Origin: SIG565 sp964607025
GTDB taxonomy: Bacteria; Bacillota; Clostridia; Oscillospirales; Acutalibacteraceae
Reading direction: 5' to 3'
Assembly (NCBI GenBank): GCA_964607025.1
Contig: CAZSIL010000020.1
Span: 1 to 30,510 of the forward strand
DNA length: 30,510 nt
In this document: in pieces, positions 14,178 through 22,581 of the stretch
Position numbering within the stretch: position 1 is the stretch's first letter
Layout of the letters: each line of letters starts with the position of its first letter
Program-made: the position numbers and the translations under genes
Notes under the pieces: model-generated
Database searches by the model: none
Seen by the model: the letters and a program-made list of their open reading frames with translations, nothing else
What the model was told of the DNA's origin: nothing

Positions 14178-15260
14178 TTAATAACCTGTCGTATCGGGAT
14201 AATAAACATTTTCCACCTTAAACTGCTTAGTGGATTTAGTATTCTCGGTAAAGGTAACATCCTTTGCCTGCTCATCAAGAAGACCCAGAAATTCTTCTGA
14301 CTTCATAGAATCGAGAGCGGCAGCTTTTACGGCATCAAGATTGGTGTTGTTTTCACTCAAAATATCGCCTATATAAACTAAAAACATATATTTATAATTA
14401 TCTACCGCTTTATCATTAACGATAATTTTCATCTCACCTTTTTTAAGGTCCTTAACGTCAGCAAAGAAGGGGCTTTCATAACTGCCAGTATTCTCACTTC
14501 CCCAAAGCATAGCATAGGAATTGCTGAAGGTTCCGTCATCGGTTTTATCTTCAGTAAAGGTGCCACCCTGTACTTCGGTATAAATCTTACCAAAGCTTTC
14601 GCCTTTTTCAATGCGTTCAATAAAACCTTTATATTTTTTTTCTTGGTCTTGCTGCTGTTTTTCGGTCATTTCGGTAATATCACAGCTTAGAGCATTCAAA
14701 TATACGTAGTTTTCCTTGATATATTTATTGAGCACATCTTCGGTTACTTCTTCGGGACCGTCTTTACCGTAAAGGTATTCAAAATATGCAGTAGCATATT
14801 CCTGGTAAGCACAGAATTTCTGATAGCTTTCGAGACCTATTCCGTTCTTCTCAAAATATTCTTTGTTTGACTGCCACTCGGTTTTAGCCGATGCTTTAGC
14901 ACTTTCGAGATAATCAGCCGTCTTTACCGTATTTTTTTCACAAAGCTGCTTTGCGGCAAGCATTTGTTTGAAAATTTCCTGAACCTCGGCTTTAACCCAC
15001 TCGCTATATACCACTCCTTCAATCTTTTGACTGTAGAGATTTCGGCTGGTGATGGTTATGCCCTGTTCAGTTGCCTGTTCATATACTAATTCTTGCGCTG
15101 CATTGTCAGCCGCTAAAAACGCACATGCATAAAAACCGGATGTAAATTCTTCATCGCCAACAGTTACTGCAATTTCACCGGGCTTGTGACAACCTGTGAA
15201 ACTAAAAATAAATAAAGTTACAAGTATGAAAACAACTGTTTTTTTGATTATGTTCTTCAT
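14178..15260 (-). CDS. PrsA/SurA-like lipoprotein, probable extracytoplasmic folding factor
   Basis: About 360 residues from the ATG at 15260, chosen because GGAGGA lies 7 bases upstream; a longer frame from 15296 would put 12 residues before the signal. The N-terminus KNIIKKTVVFILVTLFIFSF leads to TGC, a lipoprotein cleavage site with Cys24. The rest is helical and charged, with a VGDEEFTSGFYACAF segment like the N-terminal arm of SurA/PrsA chaperones. The late region (GESFGKIYTEVQGG) could be a degenerate parvulin domain, but I see no clear isomerase signature. Its position next to mfd supports the PrsA reading, because prsA-like genes often neighbour mfd in Clostridia. Confidence 0.75.
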   Translation of the reverse strand: MKNIIKKTVVFILVTLFIFSFTGCHKPGEIAVTVGDEEFTSGFYACAFLAADNAAQELVYEQATEQGITITSRNLYSQKIEGVVYSEWVKAEVQEIFKQMLAAKQLCEKNTVKTADYLESAKASAKTEWQSNKEYFEKNGIGLESYQKFCAYQEYATAYFEYLYGKDGPEEVTEDVLNKYIKENYVYLNALSCDITEMTEKQQQDQEKKYKGFIERIEKGESFGKIYTEVQGGTFTEDKTDDGTFSNSYAMLWGSENTGSYESPFFADVKDLKKGEMKIIVNDKAVDNYKYMFLVYIGDILSENNTNLDAVKAAALDSMKSEEFLGLLDEQAKDVTFTENTKSTKQFKVENVYYPDTTGY

Positions 15261-15301
15261 TAATTTATCCTCCAAATATTTATATAAAACATACATAATA
15301 G

Positions 15302-15330
15302 ATTATATAATAGAAATTCCTAAATGTCCA
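15302..15330 (-). promoter_or_regulatory. Promoter of the PrsA-like lipoprotein and asnA
   Basis: On the minus strand: TGGACA (-35) at 15325-15330, a 17-base spacer, and TATAAT (-10) at 15302-15307. It lies in the 51 bases between lipoprotein and mfd. No hairpin terminator is evident after mfd, so readthrough is also possible. Confidence 0.6.
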
Positions 15331-15347
15331 TAAATTTTTTACATAAT

Positions 15348-18300
15348 TTAAAGTGCCGCCGCGATTTCGCTTATGAGTGCTGCCGTATTTTGCCCGGCTT
15401 TAGCCGAAACGGTATAATACGGCTTATCCGCAGCCGATACTACCGCACGTTTACCAAACGCCATATTGATTTTTTCGATTTGCTCAGCATTAACCTGCGT
15501 GACCTTCAACACAAGGGCATTTTTGCCGTGAGAAATTTCATATATGCCGAGTTTTGCCGCTTTGTTTCTAAGCAGTGCTATATCAATGAGCCCTAAAACC
15601 GCTTTGGGCGGCTCACCGAAACGGTCGCAAAGCTCATCAATAACATCGCTTCGCCCCTCATCATCACTTATTTTGGCTATCCTCTTATAGATGCCAAGAC
15701 GCGCAGGCAGTGACTCAATATACCGCTCGGGAATATGTGCCGAAACGTTTAGGTCTACCATACACTCGGCCGCCGTTTCAGTCGTTATGCCCTTTTCTTC
15801 ATTTATTGCGTCATTGAGCAGTTTAATATACATATCATATCCTACTGCTTCCAAATTGCCATGTTGTTCACCGCCGAGAATACTGCCCGCTCCCCTTATT
15901 TCAAGGTCACGCATAGCAATTTTAAATCCCGCGCCGAACTCGGTATACTCTCGTATGGCTTCAAGTCGGTTTTCTGACACTTCAGATAACTGTTTGCTCG
16001 GCTTATAGCAAAAATAAGCATAGGCGCGACGAGGTGAACGCCCAACGCGGCCGCGCAACTGATGTAACTGGGATAACCCGAATCGGTCGGCATCTTCAAC
16101 AATTAAGGTGTTAACGTTGGGTGCGTCCACGCCCGTCTCGATAATCGTTGTGCACACCAAAATATCTATTTCGTGTTCAAGTAGTCGCCTCCATACGCGC
16201 GAAAGCAATTCCTCGCTCATTTGCCCGTGCGCCACTTCAATTCTCGCGTCAGGCAAATTTTCTTTAAGTTTTGCGGCGCACGCATAAATTGACTCCACCT
16301 TATTGTGCAGATAATACACTTGCCCCGAACGGCGAATTTCTTTATTTATTGCGTCGATAATTACACCCTTGTTGTATTCAAGAACATAGGACTGTATTGG
16401 CAGACGGTCGCTGGGGGCTTCTTCAATGCTTGACATATCTCGAAGTCCTGACAAAGCCATATTAAGAGTTCTCGGTATCGGCGTTGCCGAAAGGGTTAAA
16501 ACATCCACATCAGGATAATCCTGCTTTAGTTTTTCCTTTTGCGCCACACCAAAACGCTGCTCTTCGTCAATAATTACAAGCCCTAAATTTTTAAACGATA
16601 TATCCTTTGATATAATCCTATGGGTGCCGATAACCATATCTATCTTGCCGGTTTTAAGCCCTGATATTATCTTCTTTTGCTCTGAGGGAGACACAAATCT
16701 CGATAACATTTTAACGTTTAGCGGTAATTCGCCAAACCGCGCCCGTGTGGTATTATAATGCTGTAATGCCAAAATTGTGGTAGGTACCAAAAATACACAT
16801 TGTTTGCCTTCGCTTATACACTTAAATGCGGCTCTGAGCGCTACTTCGGTTTTACCAAAACCAACATCACCGCACAAAAGTCGGTCCATTGGAACGGGAC
16901 GTTCCATATCCCTTTTTATTTCCTTTAAGCATTTGAGTTGGTCTTCTGTTTCGGTGTATGGGAAGGTGGATTCAAATTCGCGTTGCAGTTCGGTATCGGG
17001 GGAAAAAGCGTACCCTTTTACCGACATACGCTTAGCATAAAGCGCCGTTAATTCCTTAGCCATATTTTTTACGGCGTGTTTTACTCGGGCTCTCGTTTTT
17101 TGCCAATCGGATGAACCAAGTTTATTCAGTTTCACAGTGCCCGATTCGGCACTACCAATATATTTAGATATTAAATCAAGCTGTGTTACAGGCACGTAAA
17201 GAACATCGGTTTTGGCATAATTAATTTTAATATAATCCTTAGTAACAAGCCCTGTAGTTATCTTTTTTATACCTGCAAAAATACCGATACCGTGAGATAC
17301 GTGTACAACGTAATCCCCCATTTTAAGTTCATCAAGACTTGAAAAAGCGCTCTCGCTCGGCTTTATTCTTTTAACTTTCCTGTCGGCATGAATATAGTTG
17401 CCGCTTATCAGCATAAACTTTTGCTCGGGTATTTCAATACCCGCAGATAAAGCGGAGTTTATAACCGTTATGCCCTTTTCTATTGTGTCGGGTATATTTT
17501 CGTGATAGAAAGTGGTAATACCACGTCTTTTTAGTGCTTCATACAGCACTGTTGCCGCCTTTTCGCCCGATACGAGTACGGCACATCTGCCGCCGCGCTG
17601 GAGTAAAAACTCGGTATCTTGAAGAAGCACCGATATTTCGCCTTTCCAAGGGGATATGCGCTTATAGTTAAAGTTTACTATATCCCTAACCGGTCGGTTA
17701 TAGTTGCCGCGCGCAAAATTTTCAAGAAAAACGGCATTTTCGATTTTGGATAAATATTCAGTAAAGCTCAGTTCGAATTGGTTTTTTGAATAAACAAGCC
17801 CTTCTTCAATTAGCGACGGAATATCCATAACCGTTCTCTCTTGGGCGGTTTTTAAGTGTTCTTCGGTGTCATTGCTTTCAGCAACCACCACTAAGGCGTT
17901 TTCCATATAATCGAACACCGTACAAGGCCGATAAATTTCATTTATATATCGGTCTGTCGGAATTTTAATATTAGAAGAAAGCAAAGCAATATCACGTTCT
18001 ATTGTCTTTCTTGCCGAATCGTTTAGGTTGCCGCTTTTAAGAAGTTTTTCTAACTTACTTGCAAGTAGCTCGTTATCGCAAATTATCTCACTCGCCTGAG
18101 GTATTTTTATAGACTTTAATATATCGGTTCGGCGCTGTGAAATAATATCAAAACTACTGAGAGAATCTATCTCATCGCCCCAGAATTCAATTCTGACAGG
18201 TGACTCGGCACTAACGGGGAAAACATCTACAATTCCGCCGCGAACCGAGAACTGACCGGCACCTTCAACCTGTGCGCTATTTTCGTAGCCCGCCGCTAAA

Positions 18301-18764
18301 AGTTTTATTTTAAGTTCTTGAAGTTCTATCTGCATCCCCACCGATAAAGTAACGGTGTTTTGCTTTAAAATCTCGGGCGGTACGGTATACTGCACTGCCG
18401 CCGCCACTGGACACACAAGTACGTGCAAGTCCCCGTCAAAAACTTTTGACAGGGTGTTTAATCTTCTTTGTTCATATTCATTTGAGCGGCCGAGCATATC
18501 CTTAAAGCAGAAATCTTTAACGGGAAAAACTGCCGATACGGTACCCAAAGCATTCAAATCGTTTGAAATTTCGGTGGCGGATGCTTCATCCCGAGTTATC
18601 AGCAGAATTTTTTGCTTTATATCAACTGCCAGACCACTTACCAGTGCCGCCTTGTGAATCCCTGAAAGTCCCGACGCTCCAACGGGCAAATGCCCGTTTT
18701 TAACGTCACTTTTAAGCGTTTTGTAAGGCGCACTGGCGCTTATAATTTTGTGTAAAAATTCCAT
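15348..18764 (-). CDS. mfd: Transcription-repair coupling factor
   Basis: 1138 residues, full length. Mfd pushes stalled RNA polymerase off damaged DNA and recruits UvrA. The N-terminal part (about 1-340) has the UvrB-like module, with VRGGIVDVFP (near 180). The RNA-polymerase-interacting region follows KMGDYVVHVSHGIGIFAG (near 480). The RecG-like translocase has Walker A GDVGFGKTE (about 632), IIDEEQRFGV (about 730), LSATPIPRTLNMAL and QLHQLRGRVGRS. The C-terminal TRCF domain includes VDLNVSAHIPERYI. It starts 22 bases after pth, the gene order known from many Firmicutes, so pth-mfd is probably one transcript. Confidence 0.98.
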   Translation of the reverse strand: MEFLHKIISASAPYKTLKSDVKNGHLPVGASGLSGIHKAALVSGLAVDIKQKILLITRDEASATEISNDLNALGTVSAVFPVKDFCFKDMLGRSNEYEQRRLNTLSKVFDGDLHVLVCPVAAAVQYTVPPEILKQNTVTLSVGMQIELQELKIKLLAAGYENSAQVEGAGQFSVRGGIVDVFPVSAESPVRIEFWGDEIDSLSSFDIISQRRTDILKSIKIPQASEIICDNELLASKLEKLLKSGNLNDSARKTIERDIALLSSNIKIPTDRYINEIYRPCTVFDYMENALVVVAESNDTEEHLKTAQERTVMDIPSLIEEGLVYSKNQFELSFTEYLSKIENAVFLENFARGNYNRPVRDIVNFNYKRISPWKGEISVLLQDTEFLLQRGGRCAVLVSGEKAATVLYEALKRRGITTFYHENIPDTIEKGITVINSALSAGIEIPEQKFMLISGNYIHADRKVKRIKPSESAFSSLDELKMGDYVVHVSHGIGIFAGIKKITTGLVTKDYIKINYAKTDVLYVPVTQLDLISKYIGSAESGTVKLNKLGSSDWQKTRARVKHAVKNMAKELTALYAKRMSVKGYAFSPDTELQREFESTFPYTETEDQLKCLKEIKRDMERPVPMDRLLCGDVGFGKTEVALRAAFKCISEGKQCVFLVPTTILALQHYNTTRARFGELPLNVKMLSRFVSPSEQKKIISGLKTGKIDMVIGTHRIISKDISFKNLGLVIIDEEQRFGVAQKEKLKQDYPDVDVLTLSATPIPRTLNMALSGLRDMSSIEEAPSDRLPIQSYVLEYNKGVIIDAINKEIRRSGQVYYLHNKVESIYACAAKLKENLPDARIEVAHGQMSEELLSRVWRRLLEHEIDILVCTTIIETGVDAPNVNTLIVEDADRFGLSQLHQLRGRVGRSPRRAYAYFCYKPSKQLSEVSENRLEAIREYTEFGAGFKIAMRDLEIRGAGSILGGEQHGNLEAVGYDMYIKLLNDAINEEKGITTETAAECMVDLNVSAHIPERYIESLPARLGIYKRIAKISDDEGRSDVIDELCDRFGEPPKAVLGLIDIALLRNKAAKLGIYEISHGKNALVLKVTQVNAEQIEKINMAFGKRAVVSAADKPYYTVSAKAGQNTAALISEIAAAL

Positions 18765-18786
18765 ACTTTACTTAAAAACTCTTTAT

Positions 18787-19350
18787 TTAGCTATTGTATT
18801 TATTCATAGCGCGGTCGATATTGCCCGAAATTATCTCTTCAACCGATGCCACCGCCTTGGTGATCGATAATTCCTTGTTTTCCTTATCCTCCGCGCCGAA
18901 TTTGCCAAGGACCCAATCCTTTAAATCATAATCGGGGTGCGGCTTTTTGCCGATACCGATTTTTATGCGCATTATATCATTAGATGCCAGTTGCTCCGAT
19001 ATATTTTTCATACCGTTATGTCCACCGTGAGAGCCGTTTCTGCGAATTCTCATTTTGCCGACGTCCAACGATATATCATCAAATATAACTATTATATTTT
19101 GTATCGGGATTTTATAGAAGCGGCAAATTTCACCTATTGCCACACCCGATAAGTTCATATATGTTTGCGGTTTTACTAAAAATATACGCTTATTTGCTAT
19201 TTTACATTCAGAAATAAGTGCTTTATGCTTTAATTTAAACGGTGTGCCCTTAAATTTTTGGTGCAATAAATCCACAGCATCAAAACCTACGTTATGCCGT
19301 GTGTTTTTATATTCGTCGCCCGGGTTTCCAAGCCCTGCCACTAATATCAT
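18787..19350 (-). CDS. pth: Peptidyl-tRNA hydrolase
   Basis: About 187 residues from the ATG at 19350, which gives the usual family N-terminus MILVAGLGNPGDEYKNTRHN with its conserved catalytic His20. Other signatures are KPQTYMNLSG, IIVIFDDISLD and GSHGGHNGMKNI. The enzyme frees tRNA from peptidyl-tRNA released by stalled ribosomes. An in-frame ATG at 19377 would add nine residues and has GGTG upstream; the frame's first ATG at 19404 is ruled out if the promoter at 19395-19423 is right, because transcription would start after it. mfd follows by 22 bases. Confidence 0.95.
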   Translation of the reverse strand: MILVAGLGNPGDEYKNTRHNVGFDAVDLLHQKFKGTPFKLKHKALISECKIANKRIFLVKPQTYMNLSGVAIGEICRFYKIPIQNIIVIFDDISLDVGKMRIRRNGSHGGHNGMKNISEQLASNDIMRIKIGIGKKPHPDYDLKDWVLGKFGAEDKENKELSITKAVASVEEIISGNIDRAMNKYNS

Positions 19351-19394
19351 ATCGTTTTCTCTCTTTTTAAAAAACATACTTTTCACCACTTGGT

Positions 19395-19423
19395 ATTTTA
19401 CCACACCGAATAAATAAAATCAA
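19395..19423 (-). promoter_or_regulatory. Probable pth-mfd promoter, with its -35 box in the upstream terminator
   Basis: On the minus strand: TTGATT (-35) at 19418-19423, a 17-base spacer, and TAAAAT (-10) at 19395-19400. The -35 box is formed by the end of the terminator stem that closes the EF-G-like gene. Confidence 0.55.
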
Positions 19424-19448
19424 GCCGAAGCATACGCTTCGGCTTGAT
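19411..19448 (-). terminator. Terminator of the EF-G-like gene
   Basis: A perfect 13-bp stem (19419-19431 with 19436-19448), loop of 4, followed on the minus strand by TTTATTTA. It lies 5 bases after the stop of the EF-G-like gene. Confidence 0.9.
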
Positions 19449-19452
19449 AGTT

Positions 19453-21495
19453 TTACTGTTTCGCAGCAATTACGTCTTTTGCCAACATTTCGGGCAACTG
19501 CTCATATCTTTCAAAGGTTAGTGTGAATTTAGCCCTACCCTGAGTTATGGAGCGCATAGCTGTTGAGAAATCCTGCATTTCAGAAATAGGCGTTTCGGCA
19601 ACTATCTCCTGCATTTTATTCTCGGTCGGTGCCATACCGATAACACGACCGCGACGTTTATTGATTTCACCAATAACGTCACCCAGTGACTCATCGTTGG
19701 TTATAACCTTGAGTGTGCCGATCGGCTCAAGCAATACAGGGGATGCCTTCGGTATACCGTCCTTAAACGCCAACGATGCGGCGGTTTTAAATGACATTTC
19801 GGAAGAATCAACAGGGTGGTAAGAACCGTCAACCAATGTGGCTTTAATGCCCACCATCGGATAACCCGCTAAGACACCCGTTTTAACGCTATCTCTCAGT
19901 CCCTTCTCAACCGCGGGGAAGAAGTTTTTAGGCACAGCGCCGCCGAATACCTTTTCTTCAAATACAAGTTCTTCACTATCTGTCGGCTCAAATTCAATCC
20001 AGACGTCACCAAACTGACCGTGACCGCCCGACTGCTTCTTGTATCTACCCTGCACCTTAACCGACTTGCGTATGGTTTCTCTATAAGCCACCGACGGTTT
20101 TTTGAGCACAATACCAAGGCCGAATTTTTGCTTCAATTTTGAGACAATTATATCGATGTGCTGTTCGCCAAGACCGGATAATACTTGTTCGCGGGTTTCA
20201 CCTACATATTCAACACTGATAGTGGGGTCTTCTTCGCAAAGACGCGCCAACGAGTTGGCAATTTTTTCTTCGTCACCCTTGTTTTGCGGGAACACCGCCA
20301 TTGAATATTCAGCCGCTGGGAATACAGGCGGTTTTATAATCAAGCCGTCTTTTTCGGCAAGGGTATCACCCGTAGATGCACCCGAAATCTTGGTGGCAAC
20401 ACCGATATCTCCGGCACATATAACATCTGTTTCTTCCTGTTTTCCTGCCTTGGCTACCATAACCTTGCCTAAACGGAACTCTTCACCTGTGCGTAAATTC
20501 TTAAGTTTGGTATCTCCCGAGAGCACACCGTTTATAACCTTAAAGTAGGAAAGTTTGCCAACAAACGGGTCGGCAACCGTTTTAAATACTACCGCTGCGG
20601 CGGATGCATTTTCATCGGGTAAAATCTTCTTATCTTCACCGCTTATGGTAACTTCGGTTTCGCACTTATCGGCGGTGGGCATAATCTCATAAATTATATC
20701 GGCAAATAGTGATACCGCGTCACCCGTCTGCTGAATGCCGCAGAATACGGGACATATATCGCCCGATTTCACACCGCCTTTCAGCGCCTGTAATTTTTCT
20801 TCGGCAGTAAAGGTTTCGCCTTCAAAATATTTTTCCATCAGCGTTTCATCGGTTGATGCCACCGCTTCAACCATAATACTGCGCATCTGCTCGATTTCTT
20901 CATTACTCGGCATCTCGCACTCGGTTGCTAAGATTCCGTTATATGTATACGCCTTATCACTTATAAAATCAACGTAACAAACAACCTTTTCGTGCTCAAT
21001 ATAGGGTACTACAACGGGGCAGATAACCGCACCGTAAAGACCTGTAAGACGAGATATTACACGGTAAAAATGCGCGTGAGTTGAATCGAGTTTGCCTATA
21101 AAGAAGGCAGCAGGTTTGCCCATTTCTCTTGCTCTTTCAAAATTCTGCTGGGCGCCGACTGTATAGCCCGATTTTCCTGACAACACAATTACTGCACCGT
21201 CAGCCGCATAAATCGCCTCATAGGCGCCTGCTGACGCATCGAAAAGTCCGGGCGCATCAATGATATTTATTTTTTTATCGCCCGTTTCAAGCGGATAAAA
21301 AGATGCCGATAAAGAGCAACCGCGTTTTTTCTCTTCCGCATCACAGTCCATAACTGTTGTACCATCACCGGTCTTACCTATTCGCTCGGTTGCTTTGCCG
21401 TAATATAGCAATGCATCGGCAAGAGTAGTTTTGCCCGAGCCGCCGTGGCCGAGCAACGCAATGTTTTTGATTTGAGAGGTTGAATACCGTTTCAA
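19453..21495 (-). CDS. EF-G-like translational GTPase paralogue lacking the catalytic histidine
   Basis: 680 residues with the five-domain EF-G layout. The G domain has GHGGSGKTT (15-23) where true EF-G has GHxDxGKT, DAPGLFD where it has DTPGH, and GKLD where it has NKxD. So the switch II histidine needed for ribosome-stimulated GTP hydrolysis is Leu. Domain IV is present (YKKQSGGHGQFGDVWIEFEP), as is the late GEINKRRGRVIGMAP. Such paralogues (EF-G2-like) occur beside a genuine fusA elsewhere and have no settled role. The start is TTG at 21495, supported by AAGGAGTG 7 bases upstream. It is a single-gene unit. Confidence 0.9.
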   Translation of the reverse strand: MKRYSTSQIKNIALLGHGGSGKTTLADALLYYGKATERIGKTGDGTTVMDCDAEEKKRGCSLSASFYPLETGDKKINIIDAPGLFDASAGAYEAIYAADGAVIVLSGKSGYTVGAQQNFERAREMGKPAAFFIGKLDSTHAHFYRVISRLTGLYGAVICPVVVPYIEHEKVVCYVDFISDKAYTYNGILATECEMPSNEEIEQMRSIMVEAVASTDETLMEKYFEGETFTAEEKLQALKGGVKSGDICPVFCGIQQTGDAVSLFADIIYEIMPTADKCETEVTISGEDKKILPDENASAAAVVFKTVADPFVGKLSYFKVINGVLSGDTKLKNLRTGEEFRLGKVMVAKAGKQEETDVICAGDIGVATKISGASTGDTLAEKDGLIIKPPVFPAAEYSMAVFPQNKGDEEKIANSLARLCEEDPTISVEYVGETREQVLSGLGEQHIDIIVSKLKQKFGLGIVLKKPSVAYRETIRKSVKVQGRYKKQSGGHGQFGDVWIEFEPTDSEELVFEEKVFGGAVPKNFFPAVEKGLRDSVKTGVLAGYPMVGIKATLVDGSYHPVDSSEMSFKTAASLAFKDGIPKASPVLLEPIGTLKVITNDESLGDVIGEINKRRGRVIGMAPTENKMQEIVAETPISEMQDFSTAMRSITQGRAKFTLTFERYEQLPEMLAKDVIAAKQ

Positions 21496-21529
21496 GATGA
21501 TACACTCCTTTGAGTTTGTTGTTGATTAG

Positions 21530-21558
21530 ATTATAACACATAAATTGTAGTTTTTCAA
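21530..21558 (-). promoter_or_regulatory. Promoter of the EF-G-like gene
   Basis: On the minus strand: TTGAAA (-35) at 21553-21558, a 17-base spacer, and TATAAT (-10) at 21530-21535. Only 35 bases separate the -10 box from the TTG start. Confidence 0.8.
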
Positions 21559-21635
21559 TAAATTTATATATATTTCTTAAAAAGTTTTATTGAAAATCAA
21601 CAAATAACTATTATATGGCTTAATATAAGTAAAAA

Positions 21636-21693
21636 TGTAACAAATTTGAAATTTTGTTATGTCTTTAGTTACAAAATTGATATTAAAATGTAA
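21636..21693. repeat. Cluster of inverted TGTAAC/GTTACA-type half-sites upstream of a possible lipoprotein gene
   Basis: In an AT-rich gap of about 270 bases, TAACAAATTTGAAATTTTGTTA (21638-21659) forms an imperfect palindrome. It is followed by TTACAAAATTGA (21669-21680) and TGTAA (21689-21693). The last sites lie about 35 bases before a TATAAT (21727-21732) that could serve the gene at 21765. They could be operator sites; base composition alone could also produce part of the pattern. Confidence 0.4.
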
Positions 21694-21764
21694 TCAAAAA
21701 GAAAAGACTTTTTTATATGTTATTGATATAATAATCATAGAACAATGAAAAGGTGGCGAAAGTT

Positions 21765-22352
21765 ATGAAGCGTTTTATATTTTTAAGCTTATTTTTAATC
21801 GGCTGTTTATGTATGAACGGCTTTATCTTGCCGCCCAATGAACAGAAATTGCCTGAGCCGCCCACAGCTGTGGCACCTGCCGATGCAGGAAAAGTAAAGG
21901 AAGCTAAAATCCTCAATCTCCTAAACCTTAACAACATTTACGGCGAAGATTTCACAAATAACGAAGCTCTCGTTAATGCTGCCGCAATAAACCTGCGTTC
22001 CTACGCTACCGAACAGGGTTTTATCGAAAGCAGTATCGTAACCGCTTACATCAAAGATATTTATGATATTGACATTGAGATTAATGACATGATAAATGTT
22101 AATATGCCGAAAAAGCAGGGCTATGTATATTTAATACCGCGTGGCTACTCCGCTTATTCTCACGAGATTGTCAGTGTTGCCGACAACGGTGATTATGTAA
22201 CGGTTATTTCATTTGTATCGGTTGATTCGCACGATAATCAAACCATAATCGGCATCGCCACCACAAATCTCGCAAAAAACAGTAATGCCAGTTTCGGTTA
22301 TAATATAATCAGTTCAGATATCGATTATAACGCCGTATCTCTTGCAGCATAA
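21765..22352 (+). CDS. Small secreted protein, possible lipoprotein, of unknown function
   Basis: About 195 residues. The N-terminus KRFIFLSLFLIGC is a short signal with a lipoprotein-like LIGC ending (Cys14), followed by a proline- and alanine-rich stretch. The outer domain is about 160 residues, with motifs YIKDIYDIDIEINDMINV and YLIPRGYSAYSHEIV, and no family that I recognise. The ATG at 21765 is chosen because AAGGTGG lies about 9 bases upstream; a GTG at 21753 is in frame but overlaps that site. It is a single-gene unit with a strong terminator and possible operators upstream. Confidence 0.75.
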   Translation: MKRFIFLSLFLIGCLCMNGFILPPNEQKLPEPPTAVAPADAGKVKEAKILNLLNLNNIYGEDFTNNEALVNAAAINLRSYATEQGFIESSIVTAYIKDIYDIDIEINDMINVNMPKKQGYVYLIPRGYSAYSHEIVSVADNGDYVTVISFVSVDSHDNQTIIGIATTNLAKNSNASFGYNIISSDIDYNAVSLAA

Positions 22353-22369
22353 ATTTTAATATATATAGG

Positions 22370-22405
22370 AAAAACGACCGTGGGGACACGGTCGTTTTTC
22401 TTTTT
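22370..22405 (+). terminator. Terminator of the possible lipoprotein gene
   Basis: A 13-bp perfect stem (22370-22382 with 22387-22399), loop of 4, followed by CTTTTTA. The A-rich 5' side would also let it act on the minus strand. Confidence 0.9.
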
Positions 22406-22406
22406 A

Positions 22407-22470
22407 GGGGTTTTGAGGAGAAACCCAAAATGTTTGGGTTGCAAAAAGGATTGCGGCTTCCCTTTTGCAA
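22407..22470. repeat. Run of overlapping hairpins, possible intergenic repeat element
   Basis: Three pairings in 64 bases: GGGTTT (22408-22413) with AAACCC (22421-22426); AACCCAAA (22422-22429) with TTTGGGTT (22433-22440); and TTGCAAAA (22439-22446) with TTTTGCAA (22463-22470). The first two exclude each other. It follows a complete terminator, so it need not belong to either neighbouring gene. Its form suggests a REP-like or MITE-like repeat, but only one copy is visible in this window. Confidence 0.45.
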
Positions 22471-22581
22471 CTTTATGATACACCCTATTTATGAACTTTT
22501 TTTTAATTAAGTGAGTATAATTTTAAAATTTTTGTGCGATACTATATTCAAAGCACTTAAATTTGAACGGAGACTATAAAA

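Noticed and set aside
22500..22581. Sigma-F type promoter before the M23 gene
   Set aside because: GTATA with a 16-base spacer can be found, but the -10 region matches the consensus poorly.
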